A stretch of DNA of 64,000 nucleotides from Limnobaculum parvum (GTDB taxonomy: Bacteria > Pseudomonadota > Gammaproteobacteria > Enterobacterales > Enterobacteriaceae), in the NCBI RefSeq assembly GCF_003096015.2, contig NZ_CP029185.2:2390001-2454000 (forward strand). The letters are read 5' to 3'. Under the pieces are notes generated by a model. It saw nothing but the letters and a program-made list of their open reading frames with translations. It searched no databases and was not told the DNA's origin. Shown here one piece after another: positions 26,414 to 34,862 of the stretch. Position numbers and translations under genes: made by a program. Each line of letters starts with the position of its first letter. Positions within the stretch are counted from its first letter, which is position 1.

Positions 26414-27952
26414 CTATTCCACTATTTGAAATATTTCACGCCAGCTGTTGTTATGCATCAGGCTGGGTATTTTAATATCTCCCAGCCGTTTTCCCTGAGC
26501 ACATTGCCAAGCCAAATAGCAGCTATCTGGCTGTTCAATCGGCAAACAGGATAATGGTGCTAGTTGAGACAAGGTTCTAGCGTATGCATATTGGGGATTT
26601 TTATTCAATTGTTGTTCAACCACATCGATAGCGTCTTGATTGTTCTGTAAATATCGTTTATCTAACAGTAGGTAATACCTTAATGACTTCTCATCCGGGC
26701 ATAGCATGGCAAAACCTTTGAAGGACGAGAGACAGCCATTCACAAAGCTCTCCGTTAGCTTTTCACCGACTAAATCACTGACAACGCCAGCCCGTCCGGT
26801 AAAACGTAACAGCGGGACATCCCGTTGGAACCCAATGCATTGCACTATATCACCGATACGATAGCGATATAGTCCGCTGTTCGTCGTCACTATCACCTGA
26901 TAGTGATGGCTAATCGTTAAGGTATTTGCCAACTGAATTTGGCCTTGTTCGTCAATAAACTCATAAAAGTTACTGTCAACGCATAACTGGGGCTGATTTT
27001 GCAGGTTTGGCGCGGTGATAATGGCTTCCGTTGCCAGCAGCCCTTTAGGCTGTAAAGAGACTGAAGGAAAATAACCAATCAATTGTGTCGCTAATGTTTT
27101 TGATGAAGCGTCCGCCCAGCAGCTAATAACAACAAGCTGAGGCCATAAAACGCGAGTATCGCCAACCTCCAGATAATGTTGATAAATATTGACGGCGTTT
27201 TGATCTTTCTGTAACTGATAACCGGCAACCTCTCCTCCGCATTGGAGCAGCGCTAACAGCTCATGTTGACGATTATTCAGCCCTTCCAGTAACTGAATCA
27301 GGAAACTGGGGCTCCAAACTGAAAATAATCTTAAATCGCGGCTACACACCAGATAGTAGAGAGTGAGCAGTTGCCAGTCATCAACATTAGCAACCTGCGC
27401 TAGCGTCAATGGAACAGCTGAAATTTGTACAAATGCACTTAAATACTCGATCCCTAAATAGAGTGCATCTCCGCCGCCGATAGGGACTCCACCCTTTGTT
27501 TCAGTAGCCTGAGTAACCGCTGGACTCAGCGCCCAATAAGCACGTCCTCGATCAATCTGAAATTGTTCAACCAACTGAGCCAGCCAGTCTGACAGCGCGC
27601 AACGAAAATCATCTAATCCCGCCACAGAGTAAGGGATCAGTTTTCCACCACTATGGCTCCCACCGGTCTTTTCGAATCCAACCACTTCACCAGAAAACAG
27701 CTGATAGCGTTCATCGGTAACCAAGTTATCAATCCAAGGACTAAACTTGCCATAATCCGCAATCGGTACCTGTCGTTGAAAATCCTCTACGCTCTGAATT
27801 TGCTCAAAACCATACCGTTGACCATAGGCCGCGTTTTGATTACGTTTCAGGCATTGACGTAGCCATGTTGTTTGCCGTTCGCTTACGGATAAGTTTTCAC
27901 TTCTCGTGCTACGACGAAACTGATGCCAAGGAGAGTTATTCACGATATTCAA
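26414..27952 (-). CDS. GH3-family acyl-acid amidosynthetase-like protein
   Basis: GH3 proteins adenylate a carboxylic acid with ATP and join it to an amine, usually an amino acid; plant members conjugate auxin and jasmonate. The 512-residue product shows the ATP motif TGGSHSGGK (96-104), GLLATEA, and YRYRIGDIVQCIGF, in the order expected for the family. It opens with TTG (27952) or GTG (27943); the weak start overlaps the end of the preceding gene by 17 or 8 bases. Bacterial GH3 genes are little studied. In this operon it could activate or amidate an acyl product of the radical SAM enzymes. Confidence 0.85.
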   Translation of the reverse strand: MNIVNNSPWHQFRRSTRSENLSVSERQTTWLRQCLKRNQNAAYGQRYGFEQIQSVEDFQRQVPIADYGKFSPWIDNLVTDERYQLFSGEVVGFEKTGGSHSGGKLIPYSVAGLDDFRCALSDWLAQLVEQFQIDRGRAYWALSPAVTQATETKGGVPIGGGDALYLGIEYLSAFVQISAVPLTLAQVANVDDWQLLTLYYLVCSRDLRLFSVWSPSFLIQLLEGLNNRQHELLALLQCGGEVAGYQLQKDQNAVNIYQHYLEVGDTRVLWPQLVVISCWADASSKTLATQLIGYFPSVSLQPKGLLATEAIITAPNLQNQPQLCVDSNFYEFIDEQGQIQLANTLTISHHYQVIVTTNSGLYRYRIGDIVQCIGFQRDVPLLRFTGRAGVVSDLVGEKLTESFVNGCLSSFKGFAMLCPDEKSLRYYLLLDKRYLQNNQDAIDVVEQQLNKNPQYAYARTLSQLAPLSCLPIEQPDSCYLAWQCAQGKRLGDIKIPSLMHNNSWREIFQIVE

Positions 27953-28646
27953 CCACGGGATTTAACAACAAAGAGCGGCAGCGTAAGGGCAAGTTTTCCA
28001 CACTGATTTCACATAAGCAAACCAGTTCATGACCGTCAGCATACTGAGGGTTTTGCGCCAGAAAGAACTGAGCGTCTGTTTTTTTCAGGCTGGCTGGTGG
28101 TATAACAGCCATTTTTTGCGTCAGAAAACCATAATCGGGAGGGCATTCAACGACTCCCCGTTGCACGTTATACAATAGGCCAAATTTTTGCTTGGCTAAT
28201 TGATCGGCTAGTTGCTTAAGCTCCGGTTGTGGTGACTGCCAGTGAGGATAAAACTGTTTGGCAAACACCAGCAAATATTTATAAGTACGGTATCCCTTTA
28301 CCAGAAGAAACCAGTATAAAGGCTGCCCAGGATGCTGTTGCTTAAACAGCCCCATGCGCTGAAGCCAGACCTTATGTAATACCTGCTGCTGCCAATGTTC
28401 AGGCATCACGATAGTATCGCCGGAATAAACAATCATTGAATGCTGATAAGGATAAAACTGTAAGCTGCTAAATCCTACAAGTTCCTGATTATGCTCTAAC
28501 ATCAGGACTTCATCTTTGTTATCTAAATCGCGGAAAAAACGTTCGGTATCACTGCCAGAATAACATTGAAAATAGATCGCGACCATTCGCTGTCGAGTGG
28601 AAACGGAGAGTGTATTAATTTTCTGAAAATAGGCAACATAGCTCAT
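27936..28646 (-). CDS. GNAT-like protein, first gene of the radical-SAM operon
   Basis: A 236-residue protein whose N-terminal half resembles a GNAT N-acyltransferase (EVLMLEHNQELVGFSSLQFYP, YSGDTIVMPEHWQQQVLH). The C-terminal half has no feature I recognise (CLCEISVENLPLRCRSLLL at the end). The ATG at 28646 has AAGGTGA just upstream. It opens the nine-gene minus-strand operon and overlaps the GH3 gene. A second GNAT-like gene lies between the radical SAM genes, so two acyl transfers, or an acyl transfer and a recognition step, may occur in the pathway. Confidence 0.65.
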   Translation of the reverse strand: MSYVAYFQKINTLSVSTRQRMVAIYFQCYSGSDTERFFRDLDNKDEVLMLEHNQELVGFSSLQFYPYQHSMIVYSGDTIVMPEHWQQQVLHKVWLQRMGLFKQQHPGQPLYWFLLVKGYRTYKYLLVFAKQFYPHWQSPQPELKQLADQLAKQKFGLLYNVQRGVVECPPDYGFLTQKMAVIPPASLKKTDAQFFLAQNPQYADGHELVCLCEISVENLPLRCRSLLLNPVVEYRE

Positions 28647-29009
28647 GACTCACCTTTTCCATAAGAATGATACATATAGATATTTTCCTGTACCTCTGTC
28701 CATAATTAAACAGCAATAACCTGTTGCTCATCAACCTAACCCGACATAACTGTGCTAATAGTATCAGCCGCTGCAAGTGGTCACCATACTATTGAATCTT
28801 AGCAATATGTAAATATTTAGGTAAGTACATCTAAATCATCTACGTTTGCCACAGGGTAAAATATTCACTTTTCTGTAGTATCAGATTCTATGATGGAAAA
28901 GTATAAAAGATACGATTTCACACTAAGTGATACACAAACGTTGTACCACTTGAGCAATTGAGGAAATAATTTTTATTTTTTCAGAAAATAGGAGAGAAAC
29001 CCCAGAATT
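28647..29009. other. Intergenic region upstream of the radical-SAM operon
   Basis: This AT-rich stretch of about 360 bases has no gene that I can support. It must hold the operon promoter (a TATATG/TATCAT-like -10 lies about 30 bases before the first ATG) and the end of ffs. Immediately past the mature 4.5S RNA, ACCC-aattc-TGGGGT followed by T-rich sequence may be the ffs terminator. I see no convincing regulator site. Confidence 0.5.
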
Positions 29010-29123
29010 GGGTGGGGGCCCTGCCAGCTACATCCCGGCACACACGACGCTTGCTGCGGCTGCTTCCTTCCGGACCTGACCGAGTTGACAAGTTAGCGTT
29101 GCGGGAGAACCAACAGAGCCCCC
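29010..29123 (-). ncRNA. ffs: Signal recognition particle 4.5S RNA
   Basis: The 114-nt RNA begins GGGGGCTCTGTTGGTTCTCC and ends GGCAGGGCCCCCACCC, and its ends pair. It contains the conserved SRP domain IV loop (GGTCAGGTCCGGAAGGAAGC), which binds Ffh. The length equals the mature E. coli RNA. The neighbouring atl gene is divergent, as in E. coli. Confidence 0.98.
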
Positions 29124-29154
29124 ATTGACGACTTCATTCTCATGAAGCGCAGGC

Positions 29155-29183
29155 ATTATCAGGGATGGGCCGTTCAATTGCAA
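29155..29183 (-). promoter_or_regulatory. Promoter of ffs
   Basis: On the minus strand TTGCAA (29183-29178), a 17-base spacer and GATAAT (29160-29155) fit sigma-70. A start seven bases past the -10 would leave a leader of about 24 nt before the mature RNA end, the same as the known E. coli 4.5S precursor processed by RNase P. The leader can form CTTCAT-gaga-ATGAAG. Confidence 0.75.
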
Positions 29184-29298
29184 GGCTCCTGACGCTAAGC
29201 GATGTTTTCTTACCCAGTTCACCAATTTATGGCAGAATTAGTGGCCTGATTTTTATCCTATGAATCTGCAATATCAGCCATATAAAGGAACCCTGCAG

Positions 29299-29619
29299 AT
29301 GGAAAACGACGAACCATCACTCCCCACCCGGATTTATACTGTTGTCGCTTCAATTCCGCCGGGAAAGGTAACAACCTATGGCACGGTAGCTCGTCTGGCT
29401 GGCGCGGCGGGTGCTGCGCGTCATGTGGGGATCATATTAAGTCGCTTACCGGAAGGAAGCACGCTACCCTGGTTTAGGGTGGTCAATTCTCAAGGAAAGA
29501 TCTCTTTGACGGGGCCGGACTATATTCGCCAGAAGCAGGCGCTGCTGGCTGATGGCGTTCTTTTTACTCGCTCAGATAGAATCAATTTTAAAATTTATGG
29601 TTGGCTGACGCAGCCATAA
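29299..29619 (+). CDS. atl: Alkyltransferase-like protein Atl (YbaZ)
   Basis: Atl proteins bind O6-alkylguanine and hand it to nucleotide excision repair; they resemble the Ogt/Ada methyltransferase domain but lack its reactive cysteine. Here W58 in PWFRVV stands where Ogt has PCHRV. The ATG at 29299 (MENDEPSLPTRIYTVV, 106 residues) was taken because AAAGGA precedes it and the length fits; an ATG at 29260 would add 13 residues. The recognition helix region AGAAGAARHVGIILSRLPEG is typical. Next to ffs, as in E. coli. Confidence 0.95.
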   Translation: MENDEPSLPTRIYTVVASIPPGKVTTYGTVARLAGAAGAARHVGIILSRLPEGSTLPWFRVVNSQGKISLTGPDYIRQKQALLADGVLFTRSDRINFKIYGWLTQP

Positions 29620-29844
29620 TTCCAACCGATTACTTCAGTATCCGGTTGTATCTGCCGCCCACCAAGACACAAAAAACACCTACACACGAGTTTTACCGTA
29701 ATTTTCCATCATTATCATCTAGCCACACATTTCACTGATAAAAACTCCCCTTTCACGACGTTCCCGACTAAAATACCCCCATTAAACCATCATATTATTG
29801 ATACGAATCAAGGCTACAAGGCCATCAGACAGGACATTCCCGCC

Positions 29845-30711
29845 ATGAGCGACGTTTTACAAAATCTATTAACGCTACTGCATCTAGAAAAAATTGATAC
29901 CCATCGGTTTCGCGGACAGAGTCAAAATCTTGGTTTAAAGCAGCTATTTGGTGGGCAGGTTGTCGGTCAGGCGCTTTCCGCGGCTAAACAAACGGTATTA
30001 CCAGAACGTAAAGTACATTCCTGCCACAGCTACTTTTTACGTCCTGGCGATAGCCATCAGCCGATTGATTATGAGGTAGAAATCATCCGTGATGGCAACA
30101 GCTTCAGTACCCGAAGAGTCAGCGCAATACAGAACGCTCAAACCATTTTCTATATGACCGCCTCATACCAAAGCCATGAAGACGGTTTTGACCATCAGGC
30201 TGCCATTATGCCCGATGTTCCACCGCCAGAATCGCTGGTTTCAGAAACCGATATCGCCCGAAAGTTTGCTCATCTACTGTCAGAACCCATGAAAAGCATT
30301 TTCTGCAATGAGATGCCTATCGAGATGCGACCCGTCAAATATCATAATCTATTGAAAGCAGAGATCGATAAACCGATTCGCCACGTTTGGCTACGTGCCA
30401 ACGGCATCATGCCAGATGACCCGGGTATTCATAAATATCTGTTGGGTTATGCCTCTGACTTTAACTTTCTGCCAACCGCTCTTCAGCCTCATGGCGTCGC
30501 TTTGCTGCAACCCGGCATGCAGGTAGCCACCATTGACCATTCTATCTGGTTCCATCGTACCTTCCGTATGGATGACTGGCTTTTGTATGCGGTCGAAAGC
30601 CCTTCGGCGTCGGGAGCCAGAGGCTTTGTGCGCGGTCAGTTTTTTACCCGCAGCGGTTTGTTGGTTGCCTCCACCTGCCAAGAAGGCGTAATGCGCTTTC
30701 ATAAAAGCTAA
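29845..30711 (+). CDS. tesB: Acyl-CoA thioesterase II
   Basis: TesB hydrolyses medium- and long-chain acyl-CoAs in the cytosol. The 288-residue double-hotdog protein matches the family throughout ([72 protein letters not shown] is split here only by its well-known DHSIWFH motif). The second hotdog carries [14 protein letters not shown]. It lies downstream of atl, and ends at a strong terminator. The 225-base gap before it shows no gene; E. coli ybaY is missing. Confidence 0.96.
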   Translation: MSDVLQNLLTLLHLEKIDTHRFRGQSQNLGLKQLFGGQVVGQALSAAKQTVLPERKVHSCHSYFLRPGDSHQPIDYEVEIIRDGNSFSTRRVSAIQNAQTIFYMTASYQSHEDGFDHQAAIMPDVPPPESLVSETDIARKFAHLLSEPMKSIFCNEMPIEMRPVKYHNLLKAEIDKPIRHVWLRANGIMPDDPGIHKYLLGYASDFNFLPTALQPHGVALLQPGMQVATIDHSIWFHRTFRMDDWLLYAVESPSASGARGFVRGQFFTRSGLLVASTCQEGVMRFHKS

Positions 30712-30741
30712 CTAAAGTTATTTATTCTGGTCACTCACTGG

Positions 30742-30775
30742 AAACTAACGTCCTAAATTCAGGACGTTAGTTTTT
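30742..30775 (+). terminator. Rho-independent terminator of tesB
   Basis: AACTAACGTCCT (30743-30754), loop AAATTC, AGGACGTTAG (30761-30770) and then TTTTT. It starts about 30 bases after the tesB stop. Confidence 0.93.
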
Positions 30776-30962
30776 AATTCATCTCTCATCAAGAAATTTC
30801 ACAATGCCTATGACTTGAATAATAAAGTAATACACTGCTACTAGGCCTTTCGGGGCGATTTAAATTCTGATTGTGTGATCCAATACATATCTTCCCGTAG
30901 TAACTGCCCCTAGAATACGCGCGATTTTTAATATTCTATTTTTACTCATATGAGGGTTATAA

Positions 30963-32264
30963 ATGTCGGTTAAAGACATCTCAGTATCGATACCTGATAC
31001 AGATACGGGTATTCAAGCATCAAAATGGTACAAACAAGATACAACGTGGATGTTGGGTTTATACGGTACGGCCATCGGAGCAGGGGTTCTTTTCCTGCCT
31101 ATCAACGCTGGTCTAGGCGGTATATGGCCTTTGGTGATTATGTTAATCATCGCCTTTCCAATGACCTATTTCTCTCACCGAGCCTTAACACGTTTCGTTT
31201 TGTCTGGTTCATCACGTGGTGGTGACATTACCGAAGTGGTAGAAGAACACTTTGGTAAATTTGCCGGGGCGCTCATCACCCTGCTCTATTTCTTTGCTAT
31301 CTACCCTATTCTGTTGATTTACAGCGTGGGTATTACCAATACCACTATCAGTTTTATTGAAGTTCAGATGGGTATGACTGCGCCGCCACGCTGGCTGCTG
31401 TCGATCATTCTGATCCTCGGCCTGATGACTATCATTCACTTTGGTCGTGATATGGTGGTTAAGGCAATGAGTATTCTGGTTTATCCGTTTGTTACCGTTC
31501 TGATGCTGCTGGCGCTGTATCTGATCCCTCAGTGGAGCGGTGCGATTTTCGAACAGGCTAACACCAGCTTTGACGCAGGCAGTATCAAAGCTTTGCTGTT
31601 AACCTTATGGTTAATTATTCCTACCATGGTATTTTCATTTAACCATTCTCCCATTATTTCCTCTTTTGCCCTTAGCCAGAAAGAAACGTATGGCAAAAAC
31701 GCCGATGAGAAAAGTGGTCGTATTTTAAGATACGCGCATTTGATGATGGTAATCACCGTCATGTTCTTCGTATTCAGTTGTGTGTTAAGCCTGTCTCCTG
31801 CAAATCTGGCAGAAGCCAAAGCACAGAATATTTCGATCCTGTCTTACTTAGCTAACCATTTCCAAACGCCGCTTATCGAGTATGTTGCACCGGTTATCGC
31901 ATTTGTGGCGATTACTAAGTCATTCCTTGGGCACTATCTTGGTGCAAGCGAAGGTATGCAAGGGCTAATGATCAAATCGCTCCGCTCCAAGGGCAAGCCG
32001 GTACAGATCAAAAAGCTGGAACGCATTACTGCGGTTTTTATGATTATTACCTGCTGGATCGTTGCCACACTGAACCCAAGTATTCTGGGCATTATTGAAA
32101 CCTTAGGTGGCCCCGTTATCGCGATGATTCTGTTTATCATGCCGATGTACGCCATCCATAAGATTCCTGCCATGCAGAAATACCGCGGTCATATAAGCAA
32201 TATCTTTGTGGTACTGATGGGCCTAGTAGCAATGTCAGCAATTTTATATTCACTGTTTGCGTGA
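30963..32264 (+). CDS. sdaC: Serine/H+ symporter of the SdaC (HAAAP) family
   Basis: An 11-segment inner-membrane amino-acid transporter of the hydroxy/aromatic amino acid permease family. The 433-residue protein matches E. coli SdaC almost throughout (WMLGLYGTAIGAGVLFLPIN, DITEVVEEHFG, FSFNHSPIISSFAL, ITKSFLGHYLGASEG, IETLGGPVIAMILF). SdaC imports L-serine with protons. GAGGGTTATAA precedes the ATG. In E. coli sdaC sits with sdaB elsewhere; here it is alone between tesB and amtB. A weak TGTGA half-site at 30874-30878 could be for CRP. A TdcC/DlsT-type substrate is a minor alternative. Confidence 0.9.
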   Translation: MSVKDISVSIPDTDTGIQASKWYKQDTTWMLGLYGTAIGAGVLFLPINAGLGGIWPLVIMLIIAFPMTYFSHRALTRFVLSGSSRGGDITEVVEEHFGKFAGALITLLYFFAIYPILLIYSVGITNTTISFIEVQMGMTAPPRWLLSIILILGLMTIIHFGRDMVVKAMSILVYPFVTVLMLLALYLIPQWSGAIFEQANTSFDAGSIKALLLTLWLIIPTMVFSFNHSPIISSFALSQKETYGKNADEKSGRILRYAHLMMVITVMFFVFSCVLSLSPANLAEAKAQNISILSYLANHFQTPLIEYVAPVIAFVAITKSFLGHYLGASEGMQGLMIKSLRSKGKPVQIKKLERITAVFMIITCWIVATLNPSILGIIETLGGPVIAMILFIMPMYAIHKIPAMQKYRGHISNIFVVLMGLVAMSAILYSLFA

Positions 32265-32383
32265 TGGATTATTGTTGATCATGGGTTTAAATCAACATTA
32301 ATGGATATTCCGGTCGTAAAATCTAGAGGGCTTATATTGGCTTGGTGCTCGACCGGAAGACCAACTGTGCTTGGCTTTAGTGC

Positions 32384-32414
32384 ATGTCGGGAGGATCTCC
32401 CTCCCGACATTTAG
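32384..32414 (+). terminator. Hairpin terminator after sdaC
   Basis: ATGTCGGGAGG (32384-32394) pairs with CCTCCCGACAT (32400-32410), followed by a mixed T-rich stretch. It sits between the convergent sdaC and amtB genes and could end either transcript. Confidence 0.7.
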
Positions 32415-32468
32415 CTATTTTAAGACACCATACTGAACAATCCGGTTTTGTCATTCATTTGAGTATGA

Positions 32469-33755
32469 CTACTGGTTATACGCACTCTCACCGTGTGAGT
32501 TGACATCCAGCCCTTCACGTTCCATTTCTTCCGCTACCCGCAGGCCGAACAAGATATCTGCTATTTTGTAGGCCACAAAAGCAACAATACCTGACCACAG
32601 CAGACAAACTACGATACTTATCCCCTGAACACCGACTTGCTTCAGCATGGTCACGCCTTCAGCGTAGCCTGTTCCCCCCAAGGTCGCGGAGGTCAATATG
32701 CCGGTCCCGATACAACCCACAATACCACATACACCGTGCACGCCGAAAACATCACAGGTGTCATCAACGCTTAACCATGACTTCAGTACTACCACGCCCC
32801 ACAGGCCAGCAACACCGGCAATAATGCCCAGAATCAGTGCGCCACCGATACCAACGGAACCCGCAGCAGGCGTAATGGCAACCAGACCCGCGATACAACC
32901 GGAACAGGCACCCAGTAAAGAAGGCTTACCGCGCACCATCCACTCTATAGCCAGCCAACCCAGTACGGCTCCCGCCGTTGCGGTTACTGTGTTAACAAAA
33001 GCCAGTGCGGCAATTTCGTTAGCACTGCTGGCAGAACCGGCGTTAAAACCGAACCAACCGACATACAGAATTGCGGTGCCGGTAAATACCATTGGCAGGT
33101 TATGTGGTTTAAACGCTTCACGACCAAACCCACTGCGTTTTCCTAACATGTAGGCACCAACTAAAGCTGCAATCGCTGCATTAATATGTACCACCGTACC
33201 ACCGGCAAAATCGATAGCGCCCATTTTGAACAGGTAACCGCCTCCCCATACCATATGCGCCATTGGCAAATAGGCCAGCGTAAACCAGATGAAAACAAAA
33301 AGAATTACCGCAGAAAACCGAACCCGCTCCGCGAATCCACCGACGATTAATCCTACGGTAATACAGGCAAACGATCCCTGAAAAGCAACATGAATTAACT
33401 TGTAAAACGTGCCGGTTACATCGGTTAAGTGGACATCTTTCAGCAATATACCGTTAAAGTTACCAAAGAAATCATTCCCCTCACCAAAAGCCAAGGTGTA
33501 TCCATACATCACCCAAAGCACACACACTAAAGAAAACGTGGCTATCACTTGAGTCATCAAAGAAAGTACGTTTTTTGAACGCAGTAATCCACCATAAAAC
33601 AGCGCAATGCCAGGAATACTCATAAACAGAACCAGCGCAGTACTTATCATCATAAAGCCGTTATCAGCTTTATCGGCGACACTCTCAGCAGCCACGGCGA
33701 AACCAGGAAACATGACCGGCAGACTCATCGCTATTGCGGATAAAAATCTTTTCAT
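32469..33755 (-). CDS. amtB: Ammonium channel AmtB
   Basis: AmtB is the trimeric inner-membrane ammonia/ammonium channel. The 428-residue precursor starts with a signal peptide (MKRFLSAIAMSLPVMFPGFAVAAE), as in Enterobacterales. It keeps AMTB motifs such as FYGGLLRSKNVLSLM, DFAGGTVVHINAAIAALVGA (pore histidine) and FGVHGVCGIVGCIGTGI (second pore histidine). It follows glnK by 37 bases in the usual glnK-amtB operon; GlnK blocks the channel when nitrogen is plentiful. Expression should follow the upstream sigma-54 promoter. Confidence 0.98.
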   Translation of the reverse strand: MKRFLSAIAMSLPVMFPGFAVAAESVADKADNGFMMISTALVLFMSIPGIALFYGGLLRSKNVLSLMTQVIATFSLVCVLWVMYGYTLAFGEGNDFFGNFNGILLKDVHLTDVTGTFYKLIHVAFQGSFACITVGLIVGGFAERVRFSAVILFVFIWFTLAYLPMAHMVWGGGYLFKMGAIDFAGGTVVHINAAIAALVGAYMLGKRSGFGREAFKPHNLPMVFTGTAILYVGWFGFNAGSASSANEIAALAFVNTVTATAGAVLGWLAIEWMVRGKPSLLGACSGCIAGLVAITPAAGSVGIGGALILGIIAGVAGLWGVVVLKSWLSVDDTCDVFGVHGVCGIVGCIGTGILTSATLGGTGYAEGVTMLKQVGVQGISIVVCLLWSGIVAFVAYKIADILFGLRVAEEMEREGLDVNSHGESAYNQ

Positions 33756-33792
33756 CTCTATTCATCCTTCTCACATGTTGAGTATTTATGAC

Positions 33793-34131
33793 TTACAGAG
33801 CGTCTTCGTCTGTTTCGCCGGTGCGAATGCGTACTACCCGCTGCAATTCGGTAACAAAAATCTTTCCATCGCCAATCTTTCCGGTGTAGGCAGACTGAGT
33901 TATCGCTGCGATAGCGCCCTCAACCTGATCGTCAGACATCGCAATATCAATCTTCACCTTCGGCAAAAAGTTAACGTTGTATTCTGCACCCCGATATAAC
34001 TCCGCATGTCCCTTCTGGCGGCCGAATCCCTTAACTTCTGTAACCGTCAATCCCTGAATTCCTATTGAGGATAAGGCTTCGCGTACATCTTCCAACTTGA
34101 AGGGTTTAATCACTACGGTGACAAGTTTCAT
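33793..34131 (-). CDS. glnK: Nitrogen regulatory PII protein GlnK
   Basis: A 112-residue PII signal protein that senses 2-oxoglutarate and ATP/ADP, is uridylylated by GlnD and gates AmtB. The T-loop with Y51 (GRQKGHAELYRGAEYNVNF) and the C-terminal signature KIFVTELQRVVRIRTGE are intact. Its position directly before amtB and the sigma-54 promoter 70 bases upstream make it GlnK rather than GlnB. Confidence 0.97.
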   Translation of the reverse strand: MKLVTVVIKPFKLEDVREALSSIGIQGLTVTEVKGFGRQKGHAELYRGAEYNVNFLPKVKIDIAMSDDQVEGAIAAITQSAYTGKIGDGKIFVTELQRVVRIRTGETDEDAL

Positions 34132-34200
34132 ATGCCTCTCCTCGATTAAGGGTTAACGATGAATAATGGTTAGCTGATAAATGGTCCACAATCAGATAAA

Positions 34201-34216
34201 AGCAAATTACATGCCA
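34201..34216 (-). promoter_or_regulatory. Sigma-54 promoter of glnK-amtB
   Basis: The minus strand reads TGGCATGTAATTTGCT. GG and GC are separated by ten bases, the invariant -24/-12 arrangement of sigma-54 promoters, and most of the consensus TGGCAC-N5-TTGC is kept. The -12 element is about 70 bases before glnK. Confidence 0.87.
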
Positions 34217-34472
34217 GAAAAGAAAGATATCGTCCTTTTTTACGCTAAATAATTTCAATATAAAAAACATTACGGTGTTAAAACGCGTTTTAACATTCAC
34301 AAATAAGCAGATCCAACACATGGTTTTTTAAGGCGAAATGACAATGCGTACATAGATATCTTCACCATTAAGCAATGGTAAATAAAAGCAGTAGCTGTAG
34401 TTAATAGAAGAAGTGGGTTATAAGGATAAACGCATTCAGTCAGCGAAAATAAAACTCACTGCATTATTGCTC

Positions 34473-34489
34473 CGCACTAAAATAGTGCG
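34473..34489. promoter_or_regulatory. NtrC (GlnG) enhancer site
   Basis: CGCACTAAAATAGTGCG is a palindrome with GCAC and GTGC seven bases apart, the NtrC pattern. It lies about 260 bases upstream of the glnK sigma-54 promoter, within reach of an enhancer. A second, weaker half-site element (TTGCAC) is present nearby at about 34537. Confidence 0.65.
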
Positions 34490-34564
34490 AAATAAAGCGT
34501 AATTTGATGCAAAATAATCTTTATATATTATCTATTGCACAAAATTGATCTGTTTCTGAGCGCA

Positions 34565-34591
34565 TAAAAAAACCCCGAAACCGGGGTTTTT
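34565..34591. terminator. Bidirectional terminator beside the asr-like genes
   Basis: AACCCCG (34571-34577), loop AAAC, CGGGGTT (34582-34588), flanked by A7 on the left and T5 on the right, so it works on both strands. It lies 23 bases beyond the stop of the minus-strand acid-shock-like gene. Confidence 0.9.
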
Positions 34592-34613
34592 AACGCGTGT
34601 GACAAAACTGATA

Positions 34614-34829
34614 TTAGGCCGCCGGAGTCATCGACTGCTGGCTTGTTGATTTAGTGCCAGATTGAGCTTTAGCATGTTGCTTATGGTGCTTCGCCTTGCC
34701 ACCCGCTTTATGTGTAGTAGACGAAACCTGCTGAGCATCTTTTACCGGTTGAGTATTACTATCAGCCGCAAAGGCTGTGCCAGACAGAACAAATAAAGCG
34801 GCTGTGGCTATTGTGAGTAATTTTTTCAT
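34614..34829 (-). CDS. Asr-like small periplasmic basic protein (copy 1)
   Basis: A 71-residue protein with a signal peptide (MKKLLTIATAALFVLSGTAFA) and a mature part rich in lysine, histidine, alanine and glutamine (THKAGGKAKHHKQHAKAQ). This composition and layout fit the acid-shock RNA protein Asr of Enterobacterales, which is periplasmic and induced by acid or phosphate limitation via RstAB/PhoB. Start at 34829. It is the second of two tandem paralogues on this strand, 33 bases apart. Naming by composition only. Confidence 0.7.
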   Translation of the reverse strand: MKKLLTIATAALFVLSGTAFAADSNTQPVKDAQQVSSTTHKAGGKAKHHKQHAKAQSGTKSTSQQSMTPAA

Positions 34830-34862
34830 TTGGTACACCCTAGTATCTGTTATTAGTGCTAA

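Noticed and set aside
29028..29225. 65-residue minus-strand frame over ffs
   Set aside because: It lies on the 4.5S RNA and its promoter; the RNA explains the sequence.
30874..30893. CRP site upstream of sdaC
   Set aside because: Only one half-site (TGTGA) is good; the other half is poor, so I did not list it as a feature.
32698..33153. 151-residue plus-strand frame antisense to amtB
   Set aside because: Proline/threonine/alanine-rich shadow of the amtB coding sequence.
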